Shown here: positions 23,941 through 33,829 of the stretch, piece by piece | How the letters are laid out: each line of letters opens with the position of its first letter | Numbering within the stretch: position 1 is the stretch's first letter | Assembly: GCF_017639205.1 (NCBI RefSeq) | Contig: NZ_CP071139.1 | Location: forward strand, 4,346,001-4,410,000 | DNA from: Streptomyces nojiriensis | GTDB taxonomy: Bacteria > Actinomycetota > Actinomycetes > Streptomycetales > Streptomycetaceae | Reading direction: 5' to 3' | Length of the DNA stretch: 64,000 nt | Notes under the pieces: generated by a model | What the model was told of the DNA's origin: nothing | Databases searched by the model: none | What the model saw: only the letters and a program-made list of their open reading frames with translations | Translations under genes and position numbers: made by a program

Positions 23941-24912
23941 TCAGACGCGGCCGCGGTCGGCGCGGCGGCGGGCCGCCTCGTAGAGGACCACACCGGCAGC
24001 GACGCCCGCGTTGAGGGACTCGGCGCCGCCCGGCATCGGGATGCGGACGAGGTAGTCGCAGTTCTCGCCGACGAGGCGGCCGAGGCCCTTGCCCTCGGAG
24101 CCGACGACGATGACGACCGGGCCCGCCAGCTCGGCGAGGTCGTTGACCGTGTGCGTGCCTTCGGCCGCGAGGCCGACGATGGTGATGCCGGCCTTCTTGT
24201 AGTCCTGGAGGGCGCGGGTCAGGTTGGTGACGCGCGAGACCGGGGTGCGGGCGGCGGTGCCGGCCGAGGTCTTCCAGGCGCCGGCGGTCATGCCGGCGGC
24301 GCGGCGCTCGGGGATGACCACGCCGTGGCCGCCGAAGGCGGAGACGGAGCGGACGATCGCGCCGAGGTTGCGCGGGTCGGTGACGCCGTCGAGGGCGACG
24401 ATGAGCGGGTCGTCGCCGTTGTCGTAGGCGGCCGCCGTGAGGTCCTCGGGGTGCGCGTACTCGTACGGCGGGACCTGGAGGACCAGGCCCTGGTGGTTGA
24501 GCCCGTTGGTCATGCGGTCGAGCTCGGGGCGCGGGGCTTCCATCAGGTTGATGTTGCCGCGCTCGGCGGCGAGCTGGAGGGCCTCGCGCACGCGCTCGTC
24601 GTTGTCGATGAACTGCTGGACGTAGAGGGTGGTGGCGGGGACGCCGTCGCGCAGCGCCTCGAAGACCGGGTTGCGGCCGACGACCATCTCGCTGGTGCCC
24701 TTGGGGCCGCCGCGGCGCGGGGCGGGGCGGCGCTTGGCGGCCTGGCGGGCCATGGCGCCCGCGATGCGGTTCGCCTTGTGCTTCTTGCGGTCCTCGGCCT
24801 TGGGCGTGGGGCCCTTGCCTTCCAGGCCCTTGCGCCGCTGGCCACCGCTGCCGACCGTGGCGCCCTTCTTGTTGGACGTGCGGCGGTTCCTGCGCTGGCT
24901 GTTCCCGGCCAT
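23941..24912 (-). CDS. rlmB: 23S rRNA (guanosine-2'-O-)-methyltransferase RlmB (TrmH family)
   Basis: This encodes 323 residues. A basic, Gly/Arg/Lys-rich N-terminal extension of about 70 residues precedes the substrate-binding domain (VVGRNPVFEALRDGVPATTLYVQ). The SPOUT knot domain follows with LDGVTDPRNLGAIVRSVSAFG, VIVVGSEGKGLGRLV and VRIPMPGGAESLNAGVAAGVVLYE. These are the three TrmH motifs. The enzyme methylates a ribose in 23S rRNA (G2251 in E. coli numbering). The gene follows cysS in the same direction, as in other actinomycetes. Confidence 0.93.
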   Translation of the reverse strand: MAGNSQRRNRRTSNKKGATVGSGGQRRKGLEGKGPTPKAEDRKKHKANRIAGAMARQAAKRRPAPRRGGPKGTSEMVVGRNPVFEALRDGVPATTLYVQQFIDNDERVREALQLAAERGNINLMEAPRPELDRMTNGLNHQGLVLQVPPYEYAHPEDLTAAAYDNGDDPLIVALDGVTDPRNLGAIVRSVSAFGGHGVVIPERRAAGMTAGAWKTSAGTAARTPVSRVTNLTRALQDYKKAGITIVGLAAEGTHTVNDLAELAGPVVIVVGSEGKGLGRLVGENCDYLVRIPMPGGAESLNAGVAAGVVLYEAARRRADRGRV

Positions 24913-25007
24913 GACCTCTACCTGTTTTCGTTGGTGCTGCGATATGTACGTATGAAGAGTGTGCCGCCCGGAGCGCCGGGCAGCACACCAAGCTCAGCTG
25001 CCCGGGC

Positions 25008-26414
<1,407 letters not shown>

Positions 26415-26442
26415 GGCATCCAGGGTAGTGGGCCTGTAGCAG

Positions 26443-26474
26443 TGCCCCGCGACCCTTTCGGGACCCGGGGCACC
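26443..26474 (-). terminator. Terminator-like hairpin downstream of ispF
   Basis: GTGCCCCG (26443-26450) pairs with CGGGGCAC (26467-26474), with additional partial pairing inside (GACCC/GGG). It lies between the ispF stop and the cysS start on the minus strand. Confidence 0.55.
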
Positions 26475-26508
26475 TTTGTTGCCGAAGATGTACGGCCGCT
26501 ACGGGGGA

Positions 26509-27021
26509 TCAGGCCCGGTTCGTCCGGTACACGAGGGCCGTGGCGATGGCGGCGAGGCCCTCGGCGCGGCCGGTGAGCCCCAGCCCGTCGGTGGTGGTGC
26601 CGGACACGGAGACGGGGGCGCCGGCGGCGGCCGCGAGCGCCTTCTGCGCTTCTTCGCGCCGCTTGCCGATCTTCGGGCGCACGCCGATCACCTGGATGGC
26701 GATGTTCCCGATCTCGAAGCCCTCGGCGCGGACGATACGGGCCGCCTCCGCCAGAAGGGTGACGCCTGCGGCGCCGGACCACTCGGGGCGGGAGGTGCCG
26801 AAGTGCGCGCCGAGGTCGCCGACGCCGGCGGCGGAGAAGAGCGCGTCGCAGGCGGCGTGGGCGGCGACGTCACCGTCGGAGTGCCCGGCGAGGCCGTCCT
26901 CGCCCTCCCAGAGCAGGCCGGCGCACCACAGCTCGCGGCCGGCCTCGAAGGCGTGCACGTCGGTGCCGATGCCGACGAGCGGGATCAGGGGGGCGGTGTG
27001 CGTGGTCGGCTCAGTAGCCAT
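26509..27021 (-). CDS. ispF: 2-C-methyl-D-erythritol 2,4-cyclodiphosphate synthase
   Basis: This encodes 170 residues. The metal-binding GIGTDVHAF and GHSDGDVAAHAACDALFSAAGVGDLGAHF, plus the C-terminal TTTDGLGLTGRAEGLAAIA, are diagnostic. It makes the cyclodiphosphate of the MEP isoprenoid pathway. Its start overlaps the end of ispD by 11 bases, so the two are translationally linked. Confidence 0.96.
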   Translation of the reverse strand: MATEPTTHTAPLIPLVGIGTDVHAFEAGRELWCAGLLWEGEDGLAGHSDGDVAAHAACDALFSAAGVGDLGAHFGTSRPEWSGAAGVTLLAEAARIVRAEGFEIGNIAIQVIGVRPKIGKRREEAQKALAAAAGAPVSVSGTTTDGLGLTGRAEGLAAIATALVYRTNRA

Positions 27022-27757
27022 CGGTGGCCCTCCTGCGGGCGAGTACGGCCTCTGCGAGGACCAGGTCGAGCGGGCGGGTGACCTTGAAGGCCTCTTCGTG
27101 GCCGGGGATCACGACGACGGTGACACCGAGCCGTTCCACCATTCCGGCGTCGTCGGTGGCGCCCTCGCCGTCGACGGCGATCGCGGCGTGCGCGCGCAGC
27201 AGGGTGGCGAGGTCGAAGCCCTGCGGGGTCTGGACGGCGCGCAGCCGGGCCCGCTCGGGCGTGCCGAGGACCGGCTCCGCCTCGCCGGGCTTGCCGGGCT
27301 CGACCTCCTTGACCGTGTCGGCCAGGGGCAGCGCGGGCACCACGGCGGGCGCTCCGTCGCGTACGGCCTCGATGACCGAGTCCACGGTGTCCACGGGGAC
27401 GAGCGGGCGGGCCGCGTCGTGGATGAGTACGGAGGTGATGTCCGCGGGCAGCGCGTCCAGGCCCGCGCGGACGGACTCCTGGCGGGTCTCCCCGCCGGGG
27501 ACGACCAGCAGCTCGGTGCGTTCGGGCAGCGCGTGCTCGCCCAGCAGCAGGCGCACTTCGGCGGCCTCGGCGGGCGGGGCCACGACCACCACGAGGGAGA
27601 CCGCGCGGGAGCGGGCCATCGCGCGGACGGCGTGGATGAGCATCGGGGTGCCGCCGAGGGCCCGCAGGGCCTTGGGGGCACCGGGACCGAGGCGTACCCC
27701 CCGGCCGGCGGCCGGGATCACCGCGGCGGTGCGGTGGGGACGCGTTACGTCAGACAT
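27011..27757 (-). CDS. ispD: 2-C-methyl-D-erythritol 4-phosphate cytidylyltransferase
   Basis: This encodes 248 residues. The nucleotide-binding PAAGRGVRLGPGAPKALRALGG, VLIHDAARPLVP and LRAVQTPQGFD segments match IspD, the third enzyme of the MEP pathway. The C-terminus runs into ispF. Confidence 0.95.
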   Translation of the reverse strand: MSDVTRPHRTAAVIPAAGRGVRLGPGAPKALRALGGTPMLIHAVRAMARSRAVSLVVVVAPPAEAAEVRLLLGEHALPERTELLVVPGGETRQESVRAGLDALPADITSVLIHDAARPLVPVDTVDSVIEAVRDGAPAVVPALPLADTVKEVEPGKPGEAEPVLGTPERARLRAVQTPQGFDLATLLRAHAAIAVDGEGATDDAGMVERLGVTVVVIPGHEEAFKVTRPLDLVLAEAVLARRRATDGY

Positions 27758-28028
27758 CAGTAGCTCCGAGCCAGGTTTGTGACTTCGGCCGACATGGGTA
27801 TGGCCTCAAGGGTGCCGGGTGCGACGCCTCTCGCCCCTTCCGTGGACGACCGGTCGAGCGGGCCGCCCGGACCCGGCACGCCATCGCGACGGTGGCGGTG
27901 GCGTGGCGGTGAGGCAATAGGTACGGATACAGACATGCCGCAGCGCCCGGCAACAGGCCTCTCGTGGAGAGACCTTGTCATCGGGCACCGCGGCAAGCTG
28001 TGCACCACATGGCGCACGGGAACTCGCG

Positions 28029-28511
28029 TCAGGACGCGAGCACCTCGTCGAGGAGGGCCTCGGCCTTGTCCTCGTTCGTGTTCTCAGCGAGCGCGAGCTC
28101 GCTCACCAAGATCTGGCGTGCCTTCGCGAGCATGCGCTTCTCACCCGCGGAAAGCCCGCGCTCACGCTCACGACGCCACAGGTCACGCACCACTTCGGCG
28201 ACCTTGATGACATCGCCAGAAGCGAGCTTCTCCAGATTTGCCTTGTAGCGCCGGGACCAGTTCGTCGGCTCTTCTGCATACGGTGCGCGAAGCACCTCGA
28301 AGACCCGGTCCAGCCCGTCCTGGCCGACTACGTCGCGAACGCCGACGAACTCCGCATTGTCCGCAGGCACACGAACCGTCAGGTCGCCCTGGGCGACCTT
28401 GAGCACCAAGTAGGTCTTGTCCACGCCTTTGATCTGACGAGTCTCAATGGCCTCGATCAGCGCGGCCCCGTGATGGGGATAGACCACGGTGTCGCCAACC
28501 TTGAACGTCAT
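28029..28511 (-). CDS. carD: CarD/CdnL-family RNA polymerase-binding regulator
   Basis: This encodes 160 residues. The Tudor-like N-terminal domain (MTFKVGDTVVYPHHGAALIEAIE) binds the RNA polymerase beta subunit. The helical C-terminal domain (NWSRRYKANLEKLASGDVIKVAEVVRDL) contacts the upstream edge of the promoter bubble. In mycobacteria CarD stabilises open complexes at rRNA promoters. It heads the leftward block with ispD and ispF, though a 270-base gap separates them. Confidence 0.95.
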   Translation of the reverse strand: MTFKVGDTVVYPHHGAALIEAIETRQIKGVDKTYLVLKVAQGDLTVRVPADNAEFVGVRDVVGQDGLDRVFEVLRAPYAEEPTNWSRRYKANLEKLASGDVIKVAEVVRDLWRRERERGLSAGEKRMLAKARQILVSELALAENTNEDKAEALLDEVLAS

Positions 28512-29101
28512 GTGACAGGTACCCCTTCCGTGGCTATCCAGGGTAACACGAGAACTGACTGTTATGAATGGCGTTTTCGCAGGTCAGGGCACATCTCGGG
28601 GCTTGACAACAGCAACACGAACGTGCTGCGGAGAGCTTCCGGAAGGGGGTATTCGCAGGTCGGGGGCGCTGCGCGGACCGGGCGAAAGGGCCACGCTACA
28701 CCTGCCCGGCACCCCCATCAGTGTGACGTACATCCCGTTTTGCCGGGTTCCGAGTCGAGAAACCGAACTACTCCGTCCGACTGGCGGCCGCCCTCACCGG
28801 GCGGGTTCCGGCCCAATCCCGAATTGATCACTCGGCGGTGTTCGAGGGAATCCGGAAATTGATCAACCGGGGTCGGGCGCACGATATGCGAGCGCCACAA
28901 GATCGGCGCGGTGAACGGCACCGCGGAATGCAAGATCGCGGGGCGCGCCCAGGGCGGGGGCCGCGCTGCGGAGGGTCGGGTGCGGGGGCGGGGCGGCGGC
29001 TCGGTAACCTAAGCGCGCTGACACACCCTTAGAGCGGCTTTACCTCGGCCGTTCCGAGCGTCCACCCGCCCCTTCCGTTCGTCCAAGGAGTTGCCGCCGC
29101 C
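28512..29101. other. Intergenic region between divergent carD and a lipoprotein gene
   Basis: About 590 bases without a supportable gene. Both promoters must lie here. A TAACCT -10-like box lies near 29005-29012 for the rightward gene. I found no convincing riboswitch or repeat. Confidence 0.4.
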
Positions 29102-29794
29102 GTGAGCCGCAGCCTTCGACGCGGCGCCCTCGCCGCCACTGCCGTCGTGTTCTCGATCGCCTCGCTGGCCGCATGCGGTGCGGGCCGGGACGCGCAGACC
29201 CTCCAGATCAAGCCGGACAACGCCGCCGCCGCCAAGGGCCAGATCGAGGTCCAGAACGCGCTGGTGATCACCCAGGGCCAGAAGGGCGAGAAGGGCCCCG
29301 CGGTCGTCTCCGCGACGGTCTTCAACAACGGCACCAAGGCGGAGACCCTTGACGGCATCACCCTCCCGGGTGGCAAGGGCAAGGTCACGCTGAAGCCGGC
29401 CGAAGGCTCCGGCAAGGTCACCGTGCCGGCCCTCGGCTACGTGGTGATCGGCGGCAAGGGCAACGCCTCGGCCGTGATCGAGGACGGCGCCGCGACCGTC
29501 CGGGACGGCGAAGTGCAGAAGGTCGCCTTCCAGCTGAGCAGCACGGGTGGCATCGAGCTGGAGGCCTTCGTGGTCCCGGCCACCGGCCCGTACGCACCGT
29601 TCGGCCCGACCGCGGGCGCCAGCCCGTCCGGCTCCCCCTCGGGCACGCCGTCCGGCTCTCCCTCGGGCTCCCCGTCCGGCTCCCCGTCGGCCGGAGCCTC
29701 CGGTGCGGCCGCGGGTGCCACCCCGTCCGGCTCCGCCTCGGGCAGCGCCACCGGCACGCCGTCGGGTTCCCCCTCGCACGGCGCCGGCCACTGA
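29102..29794 (+). CDS. Lipoprotein with Ser/Pro/Gly repeat tail
   Basis: This encodes 230 residues from GTG 29102. The signal peptide ends in the lipobox SLAAC (Cys near residue 25), so it is anchored outside the membrane. The body is a beta-sandwich-like domain (VVSATVFNNGTKAETLDGITLPGG, VTLKPAEG, FVVPATGPYAP), similar to small copper-chaperone-like (DUF461) lipoproteins. The C-terminal 50 residues are repeated PSGS units. It is convergent with phoP and shares a terminator with it. A metal-binding role is possible, but no Met/His cluster is obvious. Confidence 0.7.
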   Translation: MSRSLRRGALAATAVVFSIASLAACGAGRDAQTLQIKPDNAAAAKGQIEVQNALVITQGQKGEKGPAVVSATVFNNGTKAETLDGITLPGGKGKVTLKPAEGSGKVTVPALGYVVIGGKGNASAVIEDGAATVRDGEVQKVAFQLSSTGGIELEAFVVPATGPYAPFGPTAGASPSGSPSGTPSGSPSGSPSGSPSAGASGAAAGATPSGSASGSATGTPSGSPSHGAGH

Positions 29795-29814
29795 CGCAGG
29801 CCCCGTACGCGCAC

Positions 29815-29856
29815 GGAAAGGGCCCCCATCCGCCTCGGCGGGTGGGGGCCCTTTCC
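29815..29856. terminator. Bidirectional terminator between lipoprotein gene and phoP
   Basis: GGAAAGGGCCCCCA (29815-29828) pairs perfectly over 14 bp with 29843-29856, and T- or A-rich edges lie on both sides. It serves the two convergent genes. Confidence 0.9.
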
Positions 29857-29868
29857 GTTACGTCCGGC

Positions 29869-30549
29869 CTACGGCTCGAACTTGTAGCCGAGGCCGCGGA
29901 CCGTGACCAGGTAGCGCGGCGCGCCCGGGTCCGGCTCGATTTTGGCCCGCAGGCGCTTGACGTGGACGTCCAGCGTCTTGGTGTCGCCGACGTAGTCGGC
30001 GCCCCAGACCCGGTCGATGAGCTGCATCCGGGTCAGTACGCGGCCCGCGTTGCGCAGCAGCATCTCCAGCAGGTCGAACTCCTTCAGCGGGAGGTCCACC
30101 TTGCCGCCGGAGACCGTGACCACGTGGCGGTCGACGTCCATCCGTACGGGGCCGGCCTCCAGGGCCGCCGGGGTGACCTCCTCCGGCTCGCCGCGGCGGC
30201 GCAGGACCGCGCGGATGCGGGCGACGAGCTCGCGGGAGGAGAAGGGCTTCGTGACGTAGTCATCTGCTCCTATCTCCAGCCCGACGACCTTGTCGATCTC
30301 GCTGTCCTTGGCGGTCACCATGATCACGGGGACGTTGGAGCGGCCGCGCAGCTGCCGGCAGACCTCCGTGCCGGGCAGGCCGGGCAGCATCAGGTCGAGG
30401 AGGACGAGGTCGGCGCCGTTTCGCTCGAACTCGTCGAGCCCGTCGGGCCCGGTCGCGGCGATGGCGACCTCGAAGCCCTCCTTGCGGAGCATGTAGGACA
30501 GGGCGTCGCTGAAGGATTCCTCATCCTCGACGACGAGCACTCGGGTCAC
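29869..30549 (-). CDS. phoP: Phosphate response regulator PhoP
   Basis: This encodes 226 residues. The receiver domain has the acidic pocket at VVEDEE, phospho-acceptor Asp52 (LLDLMLPG) and Lys101 (YVTKPFSS). The OmpR-type winged helix has LPLKEFDLLEMLLRNAGRVLTRMQLIDRVWG. The sequence is nearly that of Streptomyces PhoP, which controls phosphate scavenging and influences antibiotic production. Start GTG 30549 begins VTRVLVVEDE, as in known PhoP. phoR lies upstream in the same direction; PHO-box repeats lie beyond phoR. Confidence 0.97.
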   Translation of the reverse strand: MTRVLVVEDEESFSDALSYMLRKEGFEVAIAATGPDGLDEFERNGADLVLLDLMLPGLPGTEVCRQLRGRSNVPVIMVTAKDSEIDKVVGLEIGADDYVTKPFSSRELVARIRAVLRRRGEPEEVTPAALEAGPVRMDVDRHVVTVSGGKVDLPLKEFDLLEMLLRNAGRVLTRMQLIDRVWGADYVGDTKTLDVHVKRLRAKIEPDPGAPRYLVTVRGLGYKFEP

Positions 30550-30590
30550 GGAAGGACCTCCGGGGCAGGAATGGCTGGAGCGGTTCTGGG

Positions 30591-31790
30591 TCAGGCAGGG
30601 GTCGGGTGGGTGCGGGGGGCCGCCGCCGGGGCCGGGGCGGCTGCTTCGGGGAGTCGCAGGGTGAACGTGGAACCCTGGCCCTCCGAGCTCCATACCGACA
30701 CCTCCCCGCCGTGCGAGGCGGCCACGTGCTTCACGATCGCAAGGCCGAGGCCCGTTCCTCCCGTGGCTCGGGAGCGGGCCGGGTCCACGCGGTAGAAGCG
30801 CTCGAAGATGCGCTCGCGGTCCTTTTCCGGGATGCCGATGCCCTGGTCGGTCACGGCGATCTCGATCAAGTCTCCCCCAGGTGCCGTCACCCTGCGTCCG
30901 GCGATGCCGACGCGGGTACGGGCGGGGCTGTAGTTGACGGCGTTCTCGACCAGATTTCCGAGGGCGGCCGCGAGCTGTCCGCGGTTGCCCCATACGCGCA
31001 GGTCGGCGGTGCCGCCCGCGGCCATGGTGATCTGCTTCGAGGACGCCGTGTGGCGGCAGCGGTCGATGGCCTCGGCGACCAGCGTGTCCACGCGTACGGG
31101 CTCGGCGTCCTCCAGCGGGTCGTCGTTCTGTACCCGGGAGAGGTCGATGAGCTCCTGCACGAGGTTGATCAGCCGGGTGGACTCGATCTGCATGCGGCCC
31201 GCGAAGCGGCTGACCGCCTCGGGGTCGTCCGCGGCGTCCATGACGGCCTCGGACAGCAGGGAGATCGCTCCGACCGGGGTCTTCAGCTCGTGGGACACGT
31301 TGGCCACGAAGTCGCGGCGTACGGCCTCGATGCGGCGGGCCTCGGTGAGGTCCTCGACCAGGAGGAGCACCAGGCGGGAGCCGAGCGGGGCGACGCGCGC
31401 CGAGACCGCGAGGGCCTCTCCCCGGCCGGTGCCGCGCCGGGGCAGGTCCAGTTCCACCTGGCGTATCTCCCCGTCGCGGCGGGTGTCGCGGGCCATGTGG
31501 AGCATCGGCTCGACGGCGAGCTTGCCGCCGCGGACCAGGCCGAGGGCGTACGCCGCCGAGCTGGCCTTGACCACCGCGTCTCCCTCGTCCAGTACGACCG
31601 CCGAGGAGCGCAGCACGGAGAGGACGGTGTCCACGCCGGGCGGCAGCACCGCGTTGAGGTCGGGGCGGATGGAGCTCCGGGTGGGGCGGGCCTGGTCGCG
31701 CTCGCTCCAGCGGAACGCCAGCATCGCGATCACACCGGTGCAAAGACCGGCGATCGCTGCAGCTGCGGCGACCGCCGCGTTCACGTCCAT
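30591..31790 (-). CDS. phoR: Phosphate sensor histidine kinase PhoR
   Basis: This encodes 399 residues. There is one N-terminal membrane segment (AAIAGLCTGVIAMLAF), then a PAS-like region (about 50-150). The H-box NVSHELKTP carries His167, and the ATPase domain has NLVENAVNYS, DQGIGIPEKDRERIFERFYRVD and GGTGLGLAIVKHV. It phosphorylates PhoP under phosphate limitation, with PhoU and the Pst system in signal control. Only one hydrophobic segment is visible, as in Streptomyces PhoR. Confidence 0.95.
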   Translation of the reverse strand: MDVNAAVAAAAAIAGLCTGVIAMLAFRWSERDQARPTRSSIRPDLNAVLPPGVDTVLSVLRSSAVVLDEGDAVVKASSAAYALGLVRGGKLAVEPMLHMARDTRRDGEIRQVELDLPRRGTGRGEALAVSARVAPLGSRLVLLLVEDLTEARRIEAVRRDFVANVSHELKTPVGAISLLSEAVMDAADDPEAVSRFAGRMQIESTRLINLVQELIDLSRVQNDDPLEDAEPVRVDTLVAEAIDRCRHTASSKQITMAAGGTADLRVWGNRGQLAAALGNLVENAVNYSPARTRVGIAGRRVTAPGGDLIEIAVTDQGIGIPEKDRERIFERFYRVDPARSRATGGTGLGLAIVKHVAASHGGEVSVWSSEGQGSTFTLRLPEAAAPAPAAAPRTHPTPA

Positions 31791-31863
31791 GGATCCAGGT
31801 TAAGCAGGCACAACGACACTTCCACAGCCGTTCGGGTGGCACCTCGAACAGTCGTCGCCCAGA

Positions 31864-31896
31864 GTTCACCCTGACGACGGGGTTGATTCACTTGTG
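31864..31896. promoter_or_regulatory. Candidate PHO box between phoR and phoU
   Basis: Three consecutive 11-base units can be read: GTTCACCCTGA (31864-31874), CGACGGGGTTG (31875-31885) and ATTCACTTGTG (31886-31896). The first fits the Streptomyces direct-repeat unit and the third matches it partly, 22 bases on. The region lies between divergent phoRP and phoU, where PhoP autoregulation is known in Streptomyces coelicolor. Confidence 0.6.
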
Positions 31897-32007
31897 GTGC
31901 CGGAGTCGGACGCGTTTGCGGCTCACCGTGTCAACGTGGGGCCGCTGGCCGCCCCGGCCCGCCCACGGGCAGTACCGCAGTAGTAGGTCGAGAGAGGGAC
32001 ACGAGAC

Positions 32008-32685
32008 ATGCGCGACGCGTACCACGAGGAACTGGACTCGATCGGAGAAGGCCTGGTCGAGATGGCCCGGCTCGTCGGCTCCGCGATCGGGCGGGCCACG
32101 ACGTCCATGCTCGACGCCGACCTGAAGCTCGCCGAGAGCGTCATCGCCGCCGACCAGAAGGTGGACGACCTCCAGCACGACCTGGAGGCCCGCGCCATCG
32201 CCCTGCTGGCCCGCCAGCAGCCGGTCGCCACCGACCTGCGCATCGTCGTGACCTCGCTGCGGATGAGCGCCGACCTGGAGCGCAGCGGTGACCTCGCCCA
32301 GCACGTGGCGAAGCTCGCCCGGCTGCGGTTCCCGGACCGGGCCGTGCCGCGGGACCTGCACGCCACCATCCTGGAGATGGGGCAGCTGGCGCAGCGCCTG
32401 ATGGCGAAGGCCGCCGAGGTGATCATCACGAAGGACGTCGACCTCGCCCTCCAGCTGGAGCAAGACGACGACGAGATGGACCAGCTGCACCGCACGCTGT
32501 TCCAGCACCTGATGGACGACCGCTGGAAGCACGGCATCGAGACGGCCGTGGACGTGACCCTGCTGGGCCGCTACTACGAGCGCTTCGCGGACCACGCGGT
32601 GTCGGTGGCCAAGCGCGTGGTCTACCTGGTCACGGGTGAGCACGCGGACGACCTGCAGCAGCCGACCCAGGTCGAGGGCGTCTGA
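32008..32685 (+). CDS. phoU: Phosphate-signalling protein PhoU
   Basis: This encodes 225 residues forming two three-helix bundles. The metal-binding signatures ADQKVDDLQHDLEARAI and QDDDEMDQLHRTLFQ carry the E/DxxxD pattern of PhoU, and RYYERFADHAVSVAKRVVYLVTG is the typical C-terminal helix. It dampens PhoR signalling through the Pst transporter. The gene is divergent from phoRP with a shared regulatory region. Confidence 0.95.
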   Translation: MRDAYHEELDSIGEGLVEMARLVGSAIGRATTSMLDADLKLAESVIAADQKVDDLQHDLEARAIALLARQQPVATDLRIVVTSLRMSADLERSGDLAQHVAKLARLRFPDRAVPRDLHATILEMGQLAQRLMAKAAEVIITKDVDLALQLEQDDDEMDQLHRTLFQHLMDDRWKHGIETAVDVTLLGRYYERFADHAVSVAKRVVYLVTGEHADDLQQPTQVEGV

Positions 32686-32853
32686 CCCCGGCACCGGAAG
32701 CGGGGGATCCGGACGGGGCACCCGGAGCGCGGGCCGCACCGAGCCCCAATGCGCCGTTGACGCGCCGGTACCGCTGGGCATGAATGAGGGCGAGGGCGGT
32801 CGTCGTACGAAGTCCCGTATGCCGCGGGGCACCGCCTTCTCCGAGGAGGAACC

Positions 32854-33003
32854 ATGCCCGATTCCCCCGTCCCCATCACCCCCGAGCAGGAGCAGGCGCC
32901 GAAGCCGGAGCCGCTGCGGCTACCGCTGCTCGCGGCCTGCGGGTGCGGCTCCGGCTGCGGCTGCGGCTGCCAGTCCGGTGCCCCCTGCCAGTGCGGCGGC
33001 TGA
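32854..33003 (+). CDS. Small cysteine-rich protein (49 residues)
   Basis: ATG 32854 follows a strong GAGGAGGA site, and a terminator lies right after the stop, so this is a credible complete gene. A Pro/Glu-rich first half leads to a Cys/Gly tail, ACGCGSGCGCGCQSGAPCQC, with eight cysteines. It could bind a soft metal or act as a thiol buffer. It resembles short Cys-rich proteins left unnamed in Streptomyces genomes. Placement after phoU is suggestive of co-expression but not proof. Confidence 0.65.
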   Translation: MPDSPVPITPEQEQAPKPEPLRLPLLAACGCGSGCGCGCQSGAPCQCGG

Positions 33004-33031
33004 CGCCTCCGCCGGCTCCACGCGCACGACG

Positions 33032-33061
33032 GGCCCCGTCCGAGTTCCCTCGGTCGGGGCC
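33032..33061 (+). terminator. Terminator after the small Cys-rich gene
   Basis: GGCCCCGTCCGAG (33032-33044) pairs with 33049-33061 with a single internal mismatch. TTTC follows directly. Confidence 0.8.
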
Positions 33062-33144
33062 TTTCGCGTGCGTACGCGCGGAACCGTCGCGTGCATCTGC
33101 CCGTCCTAGATTCTGAACGTGTTCGAATCGATCTTGGGGGCAGC

Positions 33145-33633
33145 GTGCCGCGGAAAACGAAATGGATGATCGCCCTGGCGGTCCTCTTCGTGGCCGTGGT
33201 GGAGGTGCCCGCCCTGGTCTGGTTCTGCGGGCTCCTCTACGCGATCGACCACGCGGGCGAAACGGAGACGCGCGCCACGGGGTGCGGGAGGGCCATGACG
33301 GCGGTCGGCTGGAAGCTGCCGCCCCGCGCGGAGCGCCAGGAATGCCTGGAGATCGACGACGCGGCCTGGCCCAGCCAGTGGTCGGGAACGTTCCGCATGC
33401 CCCGCTCCGAGGTCGCGGCCTGGATCGACTCCCACCCCGCACCGCGCTACCGGAACGCGCCGACCGCCGCCGGCTACGGCCGGGCGACCGGGGACGCGTA
33501 CGGGCTCCACCTCGACCTCGATCACCCGCGCTCGCCCAACTTCGGGAACGGCGGGATCGACAAGGTGACCGTCGAGGTGCTGTGGGAGGGCGCGGACAGC
33601 GCCGCCGTCACGTTCAAGACCTTCAACGACTAG
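33145..33633 (+). CDS. Hypothetical membrane-anchored protein
   Basis: This encodes 162 residues. Start GTG 33145 (VPRKTKWM) is preferred to an upstream ATG because GGGGG precedes it and a basic N-terminus leads into a membrane segment (ALAVLFVAVVEVPALVWFCGLLY). The outside domain has two cysteines (ATGCGRAM and RQECLEI). No family is recognised. Its stop codon TAG is the first three bases of a MITE-like repeat, so the original C-terminus may have been changed by the insertion. Confidence 0.6.
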   Translation: MPRKTKWMIALAVLFVAVVEVPALVWFCGLLYAIDHAGETETRATGCGRAMTAVGWKLPPRAERQECLEIDDAAWPSQWSGTFRMPRSEVAAWIDSHPAPRYRNAPTAAGYGRATGDAYGLHLDLDHPRSPNFGNGGIDKVTVEVLWEGADSAAVTFKTFND

Positions 33634-33808
33634 GCCGTGTCCGCAAAGTAGCGCCGGCCGCCCGGAGGGCGGGCCCCGCGGCGTCTGGTGCCGTGCATCG
33701 CAAGGCGGAGGGCCGCCCGTGTACTGGACGTACTCGGGCGGCCCGACAACGCGGCGAGGTGCGGTGCCAGGCGTCGCGGGGCAGGCGGGACTTTGCGGAC
33801 ACGGCCTA
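33631..33808. repeat. MITE-like element, copy 1
   Basis: This 178-bp segment has perfect 19-bp terminal inverted repeats (TAGGCCGTGTCCGCAAAGT at 33631-33649, complement at 33790-33808). Inner segments are also largely self-complementary. The core (GGTGCCGTGCATCGCAAGG, GTACTGGACGTACTCGGGCG) is shared with 43272-43438. It encodes no protein. The left end supplies the TAG stop of the gene upstream. Confidence 0.85.
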
Positions 33809-33829
33809 GGTCGTCCGGCGCACCGGCGC

